From positions 1,736,001 to 1,800,000 of the forward strand of contig JAHCVI010000002.1 in the NCBI GenBank assembly GCA_019096155.1: DNA of 64,000 nucleotides. The letters run 5' to 3'. Source of the DNA: Staphylotrichum longicolle (Eukaryota > Ascomycota > Sordariomycetes > Sordariales > Chaetomiaceae). Positions 42,540 to 53,230 of this stretch are shown in pieces (position 1 is the first letter of the stretch; the number at the start of each line of letters is the position of its first letter). The notes under the pieces were generated by a model that was not told the origin of the DNA, did no database searches, and saw only the letters and a program-made list of their open reading frames with translations. Position numbers and translations under genes: made by a program.

Positions 42540-44300
42540 TCATGAAACCAACTCCTCCAGGATCGACTCGAGCTCCTCTTTCCTAAAGGGGAGACTCAGC
42601 AGCTCCGTGCCAATCGAGTCCTTGTGGCTGGTGATGATCTGGTGGTCGTGGAATCTGCAAAACACCCCCGTCAGCGTTCAATCCCCCAGTTCAGCAGGGT
42701 GGTGGATGTGTGTTACTTACTCCTTCAGCAGCGTCCGAAACGCCATCTCGGAACTGCAGATAAACTCCTCCACCGCCTTGTTGTACACCATCCTGTACTC
42801 CACGGCGACCTCCTCCCCGCCGCTGCTGTTGTCCCCTTGCTCCTCCATCGCGACCAGCACCTCGCCCACCAGCAGCCGGAACAGCGCGCGGGCGTTCTCG
42901 GGCAGGCTGCGCAGCACGAAGGCGACGCCCTCCTTGCCGCCCACGCGCCGCGCCTTGCGGCCCAGCAGCTCGTGCACCTCGTCCACGACCTCGAGCTCGC
43001 AGGCGGCAAAGGGCGCGAAGGTGGTGCAGTCGTGGAAGAGGAAGTTGAAGGACGCGCGCAGGCCGGCGTCCCAGAGGAGCGGGAAGTCGGGGCTGTCGGC
43101 GGTGCAGGCGAGGCGGACCTGGGGGTGGGCGGCGAGGTGGGAGAGGAGGGACTGCAGGGCGGGCTTGCGGAGGGGCGGGGCGTCGATCGAGTTGATGAGG
43201 ACTGTCAGGGGGGTGTTGGTCGAGGAGAGGTGGGCGAGGAAGGCCTGCGGCGTGGCTGAGGGGTTGGCGCTGCCTCCCCCGCTGGTGGAGGAGAGGGGGG
43301 CGGGGAGGGCCGAGGTGAGGGTGGTGAGGATGTCGCGGGTTGTGAGGGTGCGGACGTAGCCGTTGATGATGGCGATTTTGCGATCGGGAGATTGGGAGGA
43401 GAGGTGTGTTGCAAAGTTGTGTAGGAGCCGACGCTTGGAGCCGTAGCCATAGAGGCAGGTGCTGAAGCCTTGGGAGAGCTCAAAGGCCCATTGCGGGAAG
43501 GACTCGGCATGGAGGGACTCGAGGAACTTGACGTCTGGCGCATGCGGGTCTTTGAGTTGCCGGAGAATGGAGAAGTACTCATCATGTGTGAGGAGGTCCA
43601 GGGACGACAGAGTGTTGTTGGACGTCTTGGTCAGACCGGGCTTATTTTGGTAAAAGTATTGCTCGTGCGGAGGGAGATCTCGCGGCGGAGTTGGCGACTT
43701 TTTTCGTGCTGCTATCCTGCGTTTTCTTCCAGGTGTTTTTGACGGCGTTGCGGGCTCCTGGCCTTCTTCCTGGTCTGCTTGCCCGTCGACCTCGACCTCG
43801 TCATCCTCGCTGGACTCGTAGATCTCACGGGCAATGGCCCCCTCCTCAACCTCGTCGTCGCTGATAGCCCCATCTATCACACGGTCGATGAGAGCCCTGG
43901 CGCTTTTCCTCCTCGCCGATCGGTCGGCAATATTCCGTCTGCTTGGGGTATCGATGCCATTGAGTTTTACGGGGGTTGCAGCGAGTGGGCGTTGACGCTT
44001 GGTCGAAGGAGTCGTGGCCTGATGTTTGGGGGTTCCTCCAGCTGCAGACTTGGGAGGGCGCCCTCGCCTTTTTGCGGGTGTCGGCACAAGCGCAGGCTGT
44101 GCTTCAATGCTCCCATCTTCCTCCTCTTGGTGTGTCCCATTAATCCCATTAATCCCATTAACTGCACTTGTCGATTCCACCCGTCGTCGTCGTTTAGGAG
44201 TCTCGGCTTCGTCGGGGACTTCGTACGGGTCGAGAGGCAACTCCCGCTTCCCAGACGCACGCGATACCGATGCCTCTGTTGTGGCTTTCCTGCGTGCCAT
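42540..44300 (-). CDS. ORC2: Origin recognition complex subunit 2
   Basis: Seen: exons 44300-42721 and 42654-42540 (donor GTAAGT, acceptor TGCAG), 564 residues. The first 210 residues are disordered and basic, with RRGRPPKSAA, an AT-hook-like motif, and a NGINGINGT tandem from a 9-bp repeat near 44138-44160. The conserved part begins LTHDEYFSILRQLKDPH, then FPQWAFELSQGFSTCLYGYGSKRRLLHNFA (Orc2 AAA-like core start), INGYVRTLTTRDIL, LINSIDAPPLR, and a winged-helix end with AFRTLLKEFHDHQIITSHKD. Known: Orc2 is part of the six-subunit complex that marks replication origins and loads MCM; its AAA-like domain lacks a working ATPase site, consistent with YGYGSKRRLL in place of a Walker A. Nuclear. 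Promoter shared with GEP4. Confidence 0.93.
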
Positions 44301-44610
44301 TGTTGTCCCTTAGCTTCGAGATTTAAAGGTTGCTGAAACCGGCTATGTTCTGGGGCTTGGTTCCCTTAACTAAGACGCGCCTGACGCGACTACCCCGGAT
44401 TTTTCCAAGGTGGCCCAAGCTCCTGCAACTTCCTCCCTTTGAGAATTCGTGGGTGAACCAATGAGTGGCACAACCGAACCCATACACCCTTTTTTTGGCT
44501 CTTATCACCACTTTGCCGTTCCTTTTCTGCAGTGCTTTGCGTCACACTTCCTAATATATATCTTGACTGGAAACTTCACACTTTCACTTTGAACGTTAGA
44601 GCCGCACATC
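44301..44610. promoter_or_regulatory. Bidirectional promoter ORC2/GEP4
   Basis: 310 bp between the divergent starts of ORC2 and GEP4. A TATA-like stretch (TAATATATATC) lies at about 44552-44562, some 50-60 bp before the GEP4 ATG. Confidence 0.55.
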
Positions 44611-45458
44611 ATGAACCTAAACTTGTCAGCCTCGCTCAACATCTTCAAGTTGCTGGCGAAGCCCTCATTATGCCTTCCTCATGCCACTGTTGCAACCTTC
44701 GATGATCTCCCCATTCCTCTCAACAAGGCGTTTGCCAGGAGTGGCAAGCAGGTCGACATCAAGGCTGTTGTGTTGGACAAGGACGACTGTTTTGCAACTC
44801 CAGACCACACAACGAGGTCTACCCATCATACAAGGTAATCCTGTTTGCTTGCCCATGTTTTGCCGCAGGTTATTGCTTCTTGAGGATGTGCTTTTGGGCC
44901 TCTTGTTGTGTGTTTATCATCGTTGTGTTTCTCCTCCTATTCAAGCCTGTGACCATCTACTAAACTGAGAAGAGTCGATTCGAAGCTCTACGAGCAGCCT
45001 ACCCGGGACGCCGTCTCCTAATCGTGTCCAACACTGCCGGTGCGACAAGCTACGATGTTGATGGAAGGCTTGCCTCGGAAGTCGAGAAATCAACCGGGCT
45101 CACCGTCCTGCCCCATGCGGTGAAGAAGCCGGGTTGTGGCGATGAGATCATGTCGTACTTTCGCCAGCACCCGGAAACTGGGGTGACGGGCCCTCACCAG
45201 ATCGCCATTGTCGGCGACCGTCTGGCAACTGACATGATGCTTGCCAACATGATGGGCAGCTGGGGTGTCTGGGTCAAAGATGGTGTTGTACCTTTGCAAC
45301 AAAAGAGCATCGTAAGCAGCATCCACACCGAGCGGTGTTAGCATGGAGCATGCGACTGACACAACTTGTCTTAGTTCTCCAAGATTGAAAGAAGGTTGGC
45401 ACCTTACCTGCTCGCACGGGGGTATTCCGCTCCTGAGCCTTCCAGTCCCTTTGAATGA
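44611..45458 (+). CDS. GEP4: Mitochondrial phosphatidylglycerophosphatase Gep4 (HAD family), frame-broken at exon 1 end
   Basis: Seen: exons 44611-44834, 44973-45311 and 45375-45458. The N-terminus MNLNLSASLNIFKLLAKP, the HAD nucleophile motif VVLDKDDC, motif II LLIVSNTAG, the lysine motif KKPGC, and motif IV GDRLATDMMLAN with MGSWGVWVKDG identify Gep4. The end reads RGYSAPEPSSPFE. Known: it dephosphorylates PG-phosphate in cardiolipin synthesis at the mitochondrial inner membrane. Odd: after CFATPDH the conserved NEVYPSYK is in another frame, as if AC in CACACAAC were duplicated near 44814-44822; the natural frame stops soon after. A weak alternative splice (donor GTCTAC at 44823-ish AG|GT, acceptor AAGAG ending 44974) would restore frame while deleting those residues. 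Exons 2 and 3 are intact and in phase with the usual donor GTAATC. Confidence 0.88.
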
Positions 45459-46140
45459 GGGCACAACGAGTCCGGGCTGCATCTCTGTCGAATGGCATCT
45501 CACCACGGCTGTGGGTGGAATCCTCCACATTGCAGAAGCCAGGTGGCCGTCCAAAGGATCCCGCTGTGAATCACGGACCAGGCGTCAAGCAGCAGTCATA
45601 ATCAATACAGTTGAACACCAAACAATGGCTCGACGCTCTTCAATGAATGACTCGGTTTATTGGGTCCTTGGTGCTACCGTTCGAGTACGCGCTTTCGTCC
45701 TCGTGGCTCCTGGGCCTTGGGCTAGAGAAGCAGCTGGGGGCAAGAGCGGCGGTCAAGGGGTCGATGTTCGGCACCGAAACAGGGACTTTGGCGCCTCTCA
45801 AATTCGGACGAGTGGTCGGCTCTTTCTATTGGGGTACACTCTCTTCCATTGATAGGACTCTCACAATCGCTGGCCCAGGTGACTGTGGTCATTCACTCCA
45901 GCGTGGTTCCCCATTGTGCCTGGAGGAAAAGTTCAGACGGCCCGGGGCCCAGGCAGGCGTTCGCTTCACTTGGAATCTTTTAAAAGGCCCCCCCAACTCT
46001 CTTTCCCTCTCTCGCTTTTCTTCTGTTCCACTTGTTCACCAACATTTCTGAGAGCAGGTCAATTGCAACCGACTGCTCTTCTCAATTGCACAACGTCAAA
46101 CAGCAACCATCACTTCTGACTACCATCTTTGTCATTCACC
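45459..46140. other. Intergenic
   Basis: 680 bp between two plus-strand genes. The last 180 bp, C/T-rich, are a probable promoter and 5' leader of the Myb-like gene. No other feature seen. Confidence 0.45.
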
Positions 46141-47115
46141 ATGGGCGGCAAATTCTGGGGCAAGGAAGAGGAGAGGGTGTTCTGGCTTGAGCTGGTCCCC
46201 CATTCCCCCAAGCGTCTTGGCGACGACATTGAGAAAAACAAGGAGCAGACCTGGGACTGGGTCGCCGAGCAGATGTATGCTCACATGGGCGTGAATCGCC
46301 GTCGCGAGTACACGCACCTCTGTGTTTGTGAGTAACACTACCTCTTGCTCGCGACCTAAGGCCGCGCCGGCCGGGTAAGCGACTTCAAGGTTAACGTCGA
46401 TGGTCTTTCAGTCGAACACTATTTTCAAAACACTTGCCTCGGCCGCCGGTCGCCCAACATCGGTAACCTTGCCGACAAGTACCGCGCCCATGGTATGTCG
46501 CCTACTTCACTTGAGAATTTCACAAGACCTGTGAATGACTAATACAAGCTTTCAGAACTGGCCATGAAGAAGTACAGGGAGGAGATGGCCGCTCTCCAGG
46601 CTGAGGAGAAGGCCGCAAAGGAGGGTGAGGAGGATGCCGAGGAGGACTCCGAGTCCACCGAGGAGGACTCCGAGTCCACCGAGGAGGAGGAGTCTGACGA
46701 CGAGTCCATCAAGCAGGAGTCCTCCGAGGACGAAGCTGGCGACTCCGACTCTGAGGCGTCTGTCAAGACCGAGTCTGTCAAGGGCAAGGGCACCAAGAAC
46801 GCTCCGATCGAACTCGATTGTCAGTATACCACGATCCCACCCTACCACGACCACGCCCCGGTTCCCCGGTTCACGGTCCCACCGGCCCCGCCGAGATTCG
46901 CTCCCCCAGGCCCCGTGCCACGCCCACAAGACCACTTCCACCAGTTCTTGGCTAACCACGATCGTTTCGAGAATGCAGGATTGGAGGAAGACGGCCTCTT
47001 CGTGACCCAGTCGTCCGCTCCGTGGATGGATTCCGTGGCTCCTCGGGCCCATGGCTACTACCACCGAACGGCACCTGGTTATGGCCCCTCAAGCAGCACT
47101 CAATTTTTTTGGTAG
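46141..47115 (+). CDS. Myb/SANT-like fungal protein with acidic repeat
   Basis: Seen: exons 46141-46327, 46412-46492 and 46556-47115, donors GTGAGT and GTATGT, acceptors TTCAG and TTCAG, 275 residues. Residues 4-90 (GKFWGKEEERVFWLELVPHS, then WDWVAEQM, REYTHLCVFEHYFQN, LADKYRAHE) resemble a family of small ascomycete proteins with a Myb/SANT-type helical domain. Residues about 105-175 are highly acidic (EEDSESTEE repeated, SDSEAS). The C-terminus is Pro-rich (RFTVPPAPPRFAPPGPVPRP) and ends in QFFW. Inferred: nuclear, DNA or chromatin binding; not shown. The start chosen is the first ATG before the motif. A 21-bp exact tandem duplication lies inside the acidic part. Confidence 0.82.
46642..46683 (+). 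repeat. 21-bp tandem duplication in coding sequence
   Basis: Two exact adjacent copies (46642-46662 and 46663-46683), each coding EDSESTE in the acidic region of the Myb-like protein. In frame, so probably variable in length between strains. Confidence 0.85.
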
Positions 47116-47796
47116 ACAGAGCGGAAAGGGGAACAGTCAACGTCAACACTGGTCGCCGCGGCGATTCAGTGGAGAACACCCTGCTTGTCCGACGGGTACA
47201 GGGCCCTCGGGCGTCTAGCACTCTCCGCATCTAGTCTTAGGGAGGAATCTGAATCTGAGTTGCTGCTTTACAACCTGAAGAATCACGAGTTTGTGAAGCG
47301 TGTGCAAGTCCAGCTTTTTGTGGCCCTTGATTTTCGCTTGACTTAGTTTTTTATCTTCTTCTGCCTGGAGATCTGTGCGCAGAATCTGGGAAATTCCTGT
47401 CATGAACCGCGATTTTCCGTGTTGAGCCCTAATGCGTAGGTGGCAGCAGCCTGGTTATCGGTTTCCCTTAGGTCGGTCGTCGTCGAGATAAGGTTCAAGA
47501 TCAGATGGATCGCGCATGCCGAGAACCCAGAGATCCGGGGACCCGGGTATCCGGGGTTCCGGGGTCACGCGGGTCGGCGATGTCACTCCCCGCGGGGTAC
47601 CAAAGCCCTGTGAGATCGGATGCAAAGTCTAGCCCTAAGCAAGTGTTCCGGAACACCTGCATCTCACGGCGGGGCAACTCAAAACCAACCTCTGCTTCTC
47701 CTGCAGCTCTCCGCTTTTTGCAGGAACCTCACCATTCTGCAAGCTGCCGCCTGACTTACACCGACCCCAGCTTGGCGTCCCATCTCCCACGCCGCC
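47116..47796. other. Intergenic
   Basis: 680 bp. Contains a short cluster of overlapping CCCGG/CCGGGG steps near 47530-47575 and no conserved gene. Promoter of the CutC gene lies in its distal part. Confidence 0.45.
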
Positions 47797-48873
47797 ATGA
47801 CCCTGCAGGGCCACCGCTCCCGGCTGGAAGTCCCCATCTTTGGTCCTGACGCCGGCGCGCTGGCAGTCTCACTCGGAGCCAGCCGTCTCGAACTGAACCA
47901 TGCTGGGTCCTACGGTTAGCACAGCCCTGCCCTGCCTTTCACATCCATTCATGCTTCCGTTCCCCGTTCTACACCCCTCCCCTCCCCTTTCCACTCCACA
48001 CCTCGGCAAACAGCAAACGACATCAGCACTTTTCCACACTATACAAAGATCACGCAAACAACTAACACCCCAGCCCCCCACCAGCCCAGGGCGGAACAAC
48101 CCCCACCCTCGCTGAACTCTCTGCCCTCCTCACCTCCCTCACCACCACCACCACCACCACCCGGCACCCAACAATCCGCATCATGATCCGCCCGCGCGGC
48201 CCACCACCCCCTCTCTCCCCCTCAGAAGGACACCACCACCCAACCCCGCCGCCGCCGCCGCCGCGGGACTTTCTCTACACCCCCGCCGAGCTCTCTGCCA
48301 TGGCCGCGTGTATCAGAGAGTTCGCCGCCTCGGGCTTGCTAGATGTTAGTAGGGGGGATGGGTTTGTCTTTGGGCTCTTGCGGGTCGACCCTGCCACGGG
48401 GGCGGTGGAGTTGGATGAGGAGGGGAATAGAGCGCTTGTGGAGGTGGCGAGGGAGGGGGAGGGGAGAGGGGGTGTATAAGTGTGTTTTGCATCGGGCGGT
48501 GGATGAGTTGCTTTCTGGTGATGGGGATGGAATTGGAGGCGGGGGTGTGGGAAAGTTGATGGAACAGGTAGAGCGGTGTGGGTTTGACGGGGTGTTGACT
48601 TCTGCTGGGAGGGGGAGGGCGGTGGATAATATGGGGAGGATGAGGGAGGTGGTTGAGGTTGCGAGGAAGGTTGGAGTAGAGGTTGTCGTTGGGGGTGGAG
48701 TGAGGAGGGGAAACTTGAACGGATTGGTGGAGGGTTTGGGAGGGGAGGTTGGAGCTGGGGAGGGTGTGTGGTTTCATTCCTCTTGTTTGGGGAATAGGGA
48801 GAGGTTTGATGAGCAGGAGGCAAGAGGTCTGGGGGAGGAGCTGACGGCGTTGGGACTGCTGCTATCTTCGTGA
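47797..48873 (+). CDS. CutC-family copper homeostasis protein, frame-broken in a G-rich tract
   Basis: Seen: exon 47797-47914 (MTLQGHRSRLEVPIFGPDAGAL, ASRLELNHAGSY), donor GTTAGC; exon 2 from 48085 (acceptor ACCAG) reads AQGGTTPTLAELSALL, IRIMIRPRGPP, FLYTPAELSAM, DGFVFGLLRVDP. At about 48450-48478, within GGGGGAGGGGAGAGGGGG, the frame ends in TAA, while YKCVLHRAVDELL, CGFDGVLTSAGRG and EVVVGGGVR, the rest of the TIM barrel, continue in another frame to TGA 48873. No intron of normal size bridges this. Known: CutC proteins are linked to cytosolic copper handling, though the biochemical role is disputed. The lesion is either a homopolymer sequencing error or a real null allele. A Pro/His-rich insert (coding HHHPTPPPPPP) interrupts the first half. 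Confidence 0.82.
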
Positions 48874-49933
48874 AGGGGTCATGTGCAGGGAACGGAACAA
48901 GGGATTATAAAATAGATTTTGGGCTTGATTGCTCTCCTTCTTGAACACAACAAATAGCGTTACTGTTGCAAGACGTTCCCTGCCTTGCATTGACCTGCCC
49001 CGACGACCTCGAGGCAATAGCTCGAGATCTGAGCAGTTCAATACAGCAAGCTGCCTTAACAGGTCCTCCAGGTTCGCTGCCGGTGCCACAGTCCGTGTCA
49101 CAGGCGGTGCCATGTCCTTGGAGGTGGTGGCCGCTTTATTGGTGGAACCCAACCTGCCTGAGGAAGTCTTGAGCAGCCACAAACAGACCATGGCCCAGCA
49201 GAGCGTTACTACCAGACCAAAGTCCAATTGAGCCCAAGTCCACCCAGTGGAACATGCTGTGAAGAGTGAGACTCCGTCGAGATGTGACTCTCAAGCCGCT
49301 GTCACCGCGGCTCGCACGCCACATCCAGATCCTTCGACGCAAAACGCAGCAATTCAAGAACGCATCCACTTCCTCTGATTGTGGGTGTTCAGTCACGATC
49401 TCCTCCTCGCCTGCGATCCCGGGTGAGATCATGGCCTGAGTCAACTTCTCTGCTTGGCCTGGCAAACGGACCAGGGGTCAAGATGAGATCGTAGTTTTGA
49501 TGACCTCGAGGCGGGGGAGGCCAGCTCGGCGTTTTTGTGCCTGGAATCTCGTCCTACAACTTTCGTCGAGGGCAGTTTCGGATTGCGACCTGCCGCAAGA
49601 CAAGCTGGTTCGCACAGCAACGGCCTTTGAGCTGGTGTCTAGTTAGATTCAAAATGCTCTGGCTGGCAAATCATTTTTCAGGAGTCTACACTTGCCTGAC
49701 GTGGAAGTCGGTGTCTTGTTTGTCAGCGTGTGTCTGCACGTCGGCGCCACGGCAGGTGAAGTATGGAACCCATTGGGCTTTCACATCAATCACCTGGTTG
49801 AGCGAGCTTTGCGTCGTTGAGATCCAGTCCTTTTCTTGCCTCCCCGCCTTTTAGACACCTTGGAGGCTTGGATTTTCCCGTTTCTCGTCTTTTCTTGTGT
49901 GCTGGGTGAATGTGATGCTGCATCCTTCCTTCG
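48874..49933. other. Intergenic
   Basis: 1.06 kb, between CutC and a small minus-strand ORF. I find no gene with recognisable features here on either strand. Confidence 0.4.
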
Positions 49934-50215
49934 CTAGGCTTCCAACCGCAAGCTCCGGACCCTCCCAGTCGGGCTGCGCTTCAGGCCATGCTCGGGGACC
50001 GGAGATTCGAGACCAAGCAGCATATGGCTTGTTCTTCGCTTGAGTGTTTTGGGGCTGGTGCGTGGCCGGATAATGCGGCCAGTGAGGTACATGCCATCAG
50101 TCCGCTCCTCGTGGATTTTCTGGTAATATGCCAGCCGTTCCTCAGTCAGGGCTTTGCGCTCAAAGGGGTTGCTTTCAATTGAGACGCTGTCATCGATATC
50201 ATCTTTGTCGGACAT
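49934..50215 (-). CDS. Small hypothetical protein, 93 residues
   Basis: I do not recognise this gene. Seen: single open frame from a genuine ATG (50215) to 49934. The N-terminus is acidic (MSDKDDIDDSVSIES), followed by NPFERKALTEERLAYYQKIHEERTDGMY, a plausible amphipathic helix, and a basic C-terminal half (RPRTSPKTLKRRTSH, RSPTGRVRSL). No signal peptide or membrane segment. The composition resembles small unstructured fungal proteins, and the acidic-helix-basic order looks coding rather than random. It could be an adaptor; nothing more can be said. Confidence 0.5.
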   Translation of the reverse strand: MSDKDDIDDSVSIESNPFERKALTEERLAYYQKIHEERTDGMYLTGRIIRPRTSPKTLKRRTSHMLLGLESPVPEHGLKRSPTGRVRSLRLEA

Positions 50216-50710
50216 GATAAAGGGTAATGGTGATGGCAGTTGACCATCTGTGCTTCACAAGACTGTTGAATGTTGTGATTTACGCGTTGATGGTAGCCGC
50301 TAGCGGTTAACTTTACAACCAACGCGGAAACAATCTGAAGCCGGGGGGTGCTGGGTTGGCGCTTGCTTGTGTGTAATTACGCGGTATTTTACACACTTGA
50401 CAGGCTCAATTGGCCCACAATCCAAGGGATTGACCGCAGCGGTACGGTCCGTACAATCATGTTCCCCACTTAAATTAGCAGGCCGTGTCGCACTTGACGC
50501 CCTCTCAAGCGCCAACAACACAGTCTGCGCAGACCATGGCCAATCCAATGGCGATAGCGTGAGGCCGGTGGTTGCCTTCGGCGCGGCCCATGGAGGGTCC
50601 GTCTCTGCCTAAGAGAGCCCGGGTGCCCACGACGATGCCCAAGAGGCTTCCCCTCGGCCCTCGCATTGCTTGCGGACACCGAGGGGCATTCGCAACATTC
50701 ATGGATCAAC
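50216..50710. promoter_or_regulatory. Divergent intergenic region
   Basis: 495 bp between the minus-strand small gene (start 50215) and the plus-strand FHA/kinase gene (start 50711). No clear promoter element recognised. Confidence 0.4.
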
Positions 50711-53230
50711 ATGCCGGCGCTCTGGGAGACTGATACTGACATAGGCCGACGTCTTATGGAGGCGTGGGAGGGTGAGGGATCGGTCTTCCTTGTCACGAGA
50801 AGCTTCGGAGTCTACGAGGAACTTGCCAAACTCAATGGCTTCCCCGAGTCGATGTGTCGCTGGCTCCCAGCATCGGCGTCTGTCGAGGATGGCGATGATG
50901 CAAAATCCACATCGACCGTTCGAACAGATGCCGCGGCGCCTGACATCGGCGTCATCTGTCTTCGAGCGCCTCAGTTTACCTACGAGAAGAAGAAGGCTGG
51001 GTTGCCTACCTGCTTCCTCTTCGGTCGTCAATCGCCCAGACGCAAGGTCGATGTTTGCCTTGGCCGGAGAACCAAGACCAGCCTCAGTCGTGTTCACTTT
51101 GCGCTCGGTCTGAAGAACGACACATGGGCCATCCGGAACCTGTGCGACTTTGATACCATTGTCAATCGAGACACCGTGCTGGCCCCAGGGACCCCGACCT
51201 ACGCCCTGTGGCCCGGCAGACTCAACACTGTTGAGGTTGCTGACATTGAGCTCGAGTTGTATTGTCGCGACAGCCGCGATGCAGCCACCTTGTTGGCAGA
51301 CGATCGTCATCTCCCGCTTGCTCGACCATCTGACAGGTCCGAGTCCGGCACGTCCTTGACAACCGCGGGTGATGTGCCGTCAACCAACACGGGCCCACAA
51401 CTAACCGAGCGCCTTTACTTGCTTGGGGAGCGAAAAATACCAAGCCGAACCTCCACCAAACAGTTTCTCGCCATGGATGCGTGGACATGTGATTTGTACG
51501 TCCTTAAAGAGTATCCCTGCTCTCAGGCACGTAGAGATGCCATCGACAAGCGCGTGGCTTTACTGGATCCAGTCCCCGTAAGTCTACCCCATTCTCTTGC
51601 ACCCTTTTTATGTCTTTTGACCTTGTTGTTACTCCTTTCAGTATGTTTCTGATCCTAGCGCAAAACATCAAGTTGAATGGGCCATTCATTAGGGACGAGT
51701 TTGGCCAAGACACGGGAGGAGCGCTTTATCTACGTACCCGATATCGAGAAGACGTCTTCGCGTTAGAGAAAGCCAGTGATCTCGCGACGATAAACTCAGC
51801 GCGCAAGCTTCTTCGAGTGCTCCTGAAGATTGTTGCGCAACTCCACCGGTTTAACATTGTCCACAACGACATTTGCTCATCCACCGTGTTTGTTGTCGGC
51901 ATCTTCGAGCCTGATTCTAGCTTGGACAACATCCTCCTGGCTGGTTTTTCCGAGGCTTCTGGAGATATGACCCGAGCGAAGAACGATTGCTTCCAAGTCT
52001 TCCAGACGGTCCAAAACTTCTTGGGCAGCGGGCGGTTCTCCCGAAGTACTGGACAGGCGATGCACAGCTTGACCGTCTCTGGCAACATCTCTTAGATTCC
52101 GGGAAGAACGCATGGCCTTATACTCCTGAGGAAATCTGCAGCCTGTCAGACATCAACCTCTCCTCAAATGCGGAAGAGCCCGGAACCATATCGGTATCAA
52201 AAGCTTTCCACTTCAAGCACAGCTCAGAGCAGGACGTATCTTACCTCGCTGCGGGGGACGTAAAGGAGTACCTCTCTAAGGATGCAGTCCGCTGTGCTGG
52301 CAAAGCTCCTTCTACTTCCTAAGTCAGAAGTCTCACCCAAAAGGCATTCGCAGCCTGGATCCATGCATCCAAGGGGGTCGGATCACTACCCAGGACTACT
52401 GCCACTTCAGGGAGCATATGAAGGAAAGACACTCCAATTACAGCATCGGCCTCCGACTATTCATGTCTCTGCCAGACCGTGGGTATCACATCCGGAAACC
52501 GATCCAATTCAGCCTCACCTTTCCAGTGCCACACCTTTCTCGCTACGGCTTGATCAACCTCGAGTATCTCCGCAACTTGGCTTCGGCAGGATTCAGCCCG
52601 GACATTTTGATGCCTCTCCTCCCGTCTTGTTTCGAAGTGAGAGGCTTCCCAGAGGCCCGTGGCGTCTACATCTCGATAACACACCTTGACGTCATCGCAG
52701 AGCGCCTGGGTCTCCGCGTCGAGGACGACTACGACGTTGACCGAGCCGACACCTCTTTGGACGAGTACACTTACCAAGACTGGTATCTCTTGGCTCCCAA
52801 TCCAATGTCCAAGATTTTTCCGGTGAAGCGCACAACGGATCAGGTTCTAACCTGCTTCACGCCTCCGACATTCACGCCGCTGCGAACCTTCCTGGAAGAC
52901 CACTTTGAAGCCAAAACCTACCTCGACTCGCAGGTTATCCATGACCCCGAGAAGCTCTTCGTTGCCGACTCGACTGAACCCCTGCCACACTCCTGCGGCG
53001 GATCGGTCGAAGCTGCGAGCAACGACTCCCAGGTGCTGCGTTTCCGGCGCTCCAACCTGCCCAAGCCCAGTCTGCTGCTAGAGACAAAGGAGAAGAGGCG
53101 TGCTGAGGAAACGGATGCGTGGATCCAAGAGCAGGAGGAAGTTCGGCGGCTTAGGCGGCGCGGAACGGGCAAGGGCAACAGGGCGGATATTACGCCAACC
53201 GAGTTTGTTCAAAAGGCTACGCCTGTGTAA
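50711..53230 (+). CDS. FHA domain plus pseudokinase-like protein, uncertain gene model
   Basis: Seen: ATG 50711 opens MPALWETDTDIGRRLMEAW, then an FHA-like region (CFLFGRQSP, LGRRTKTSLSRVHFAL, W.IRNLCDFDTIVN; about residues 115-200), then a kinase N-lobe (CDLYVLKEY). Coding sequence continues downstream in changing frames. A model that keeps frame is 50711-51577, 51673-52045, 52096-52286 and 52328-53230 (777 residues), with introns of 95, 50 and 41 bp, the last with a weak donor (GTCCGC) and below usual length. The catalytic loop is FNIVHNDICSSTV (HND, no Arg) and the DFG position reads GFS, so ATP-Mg binding is doubtful. The C-terminal 270 residues have no family I know and end in a basic coiled segment (EEVRRLRRRG). 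Alternatively this is a decaying pseudogene. Role unknown. Confidence 0.6.
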
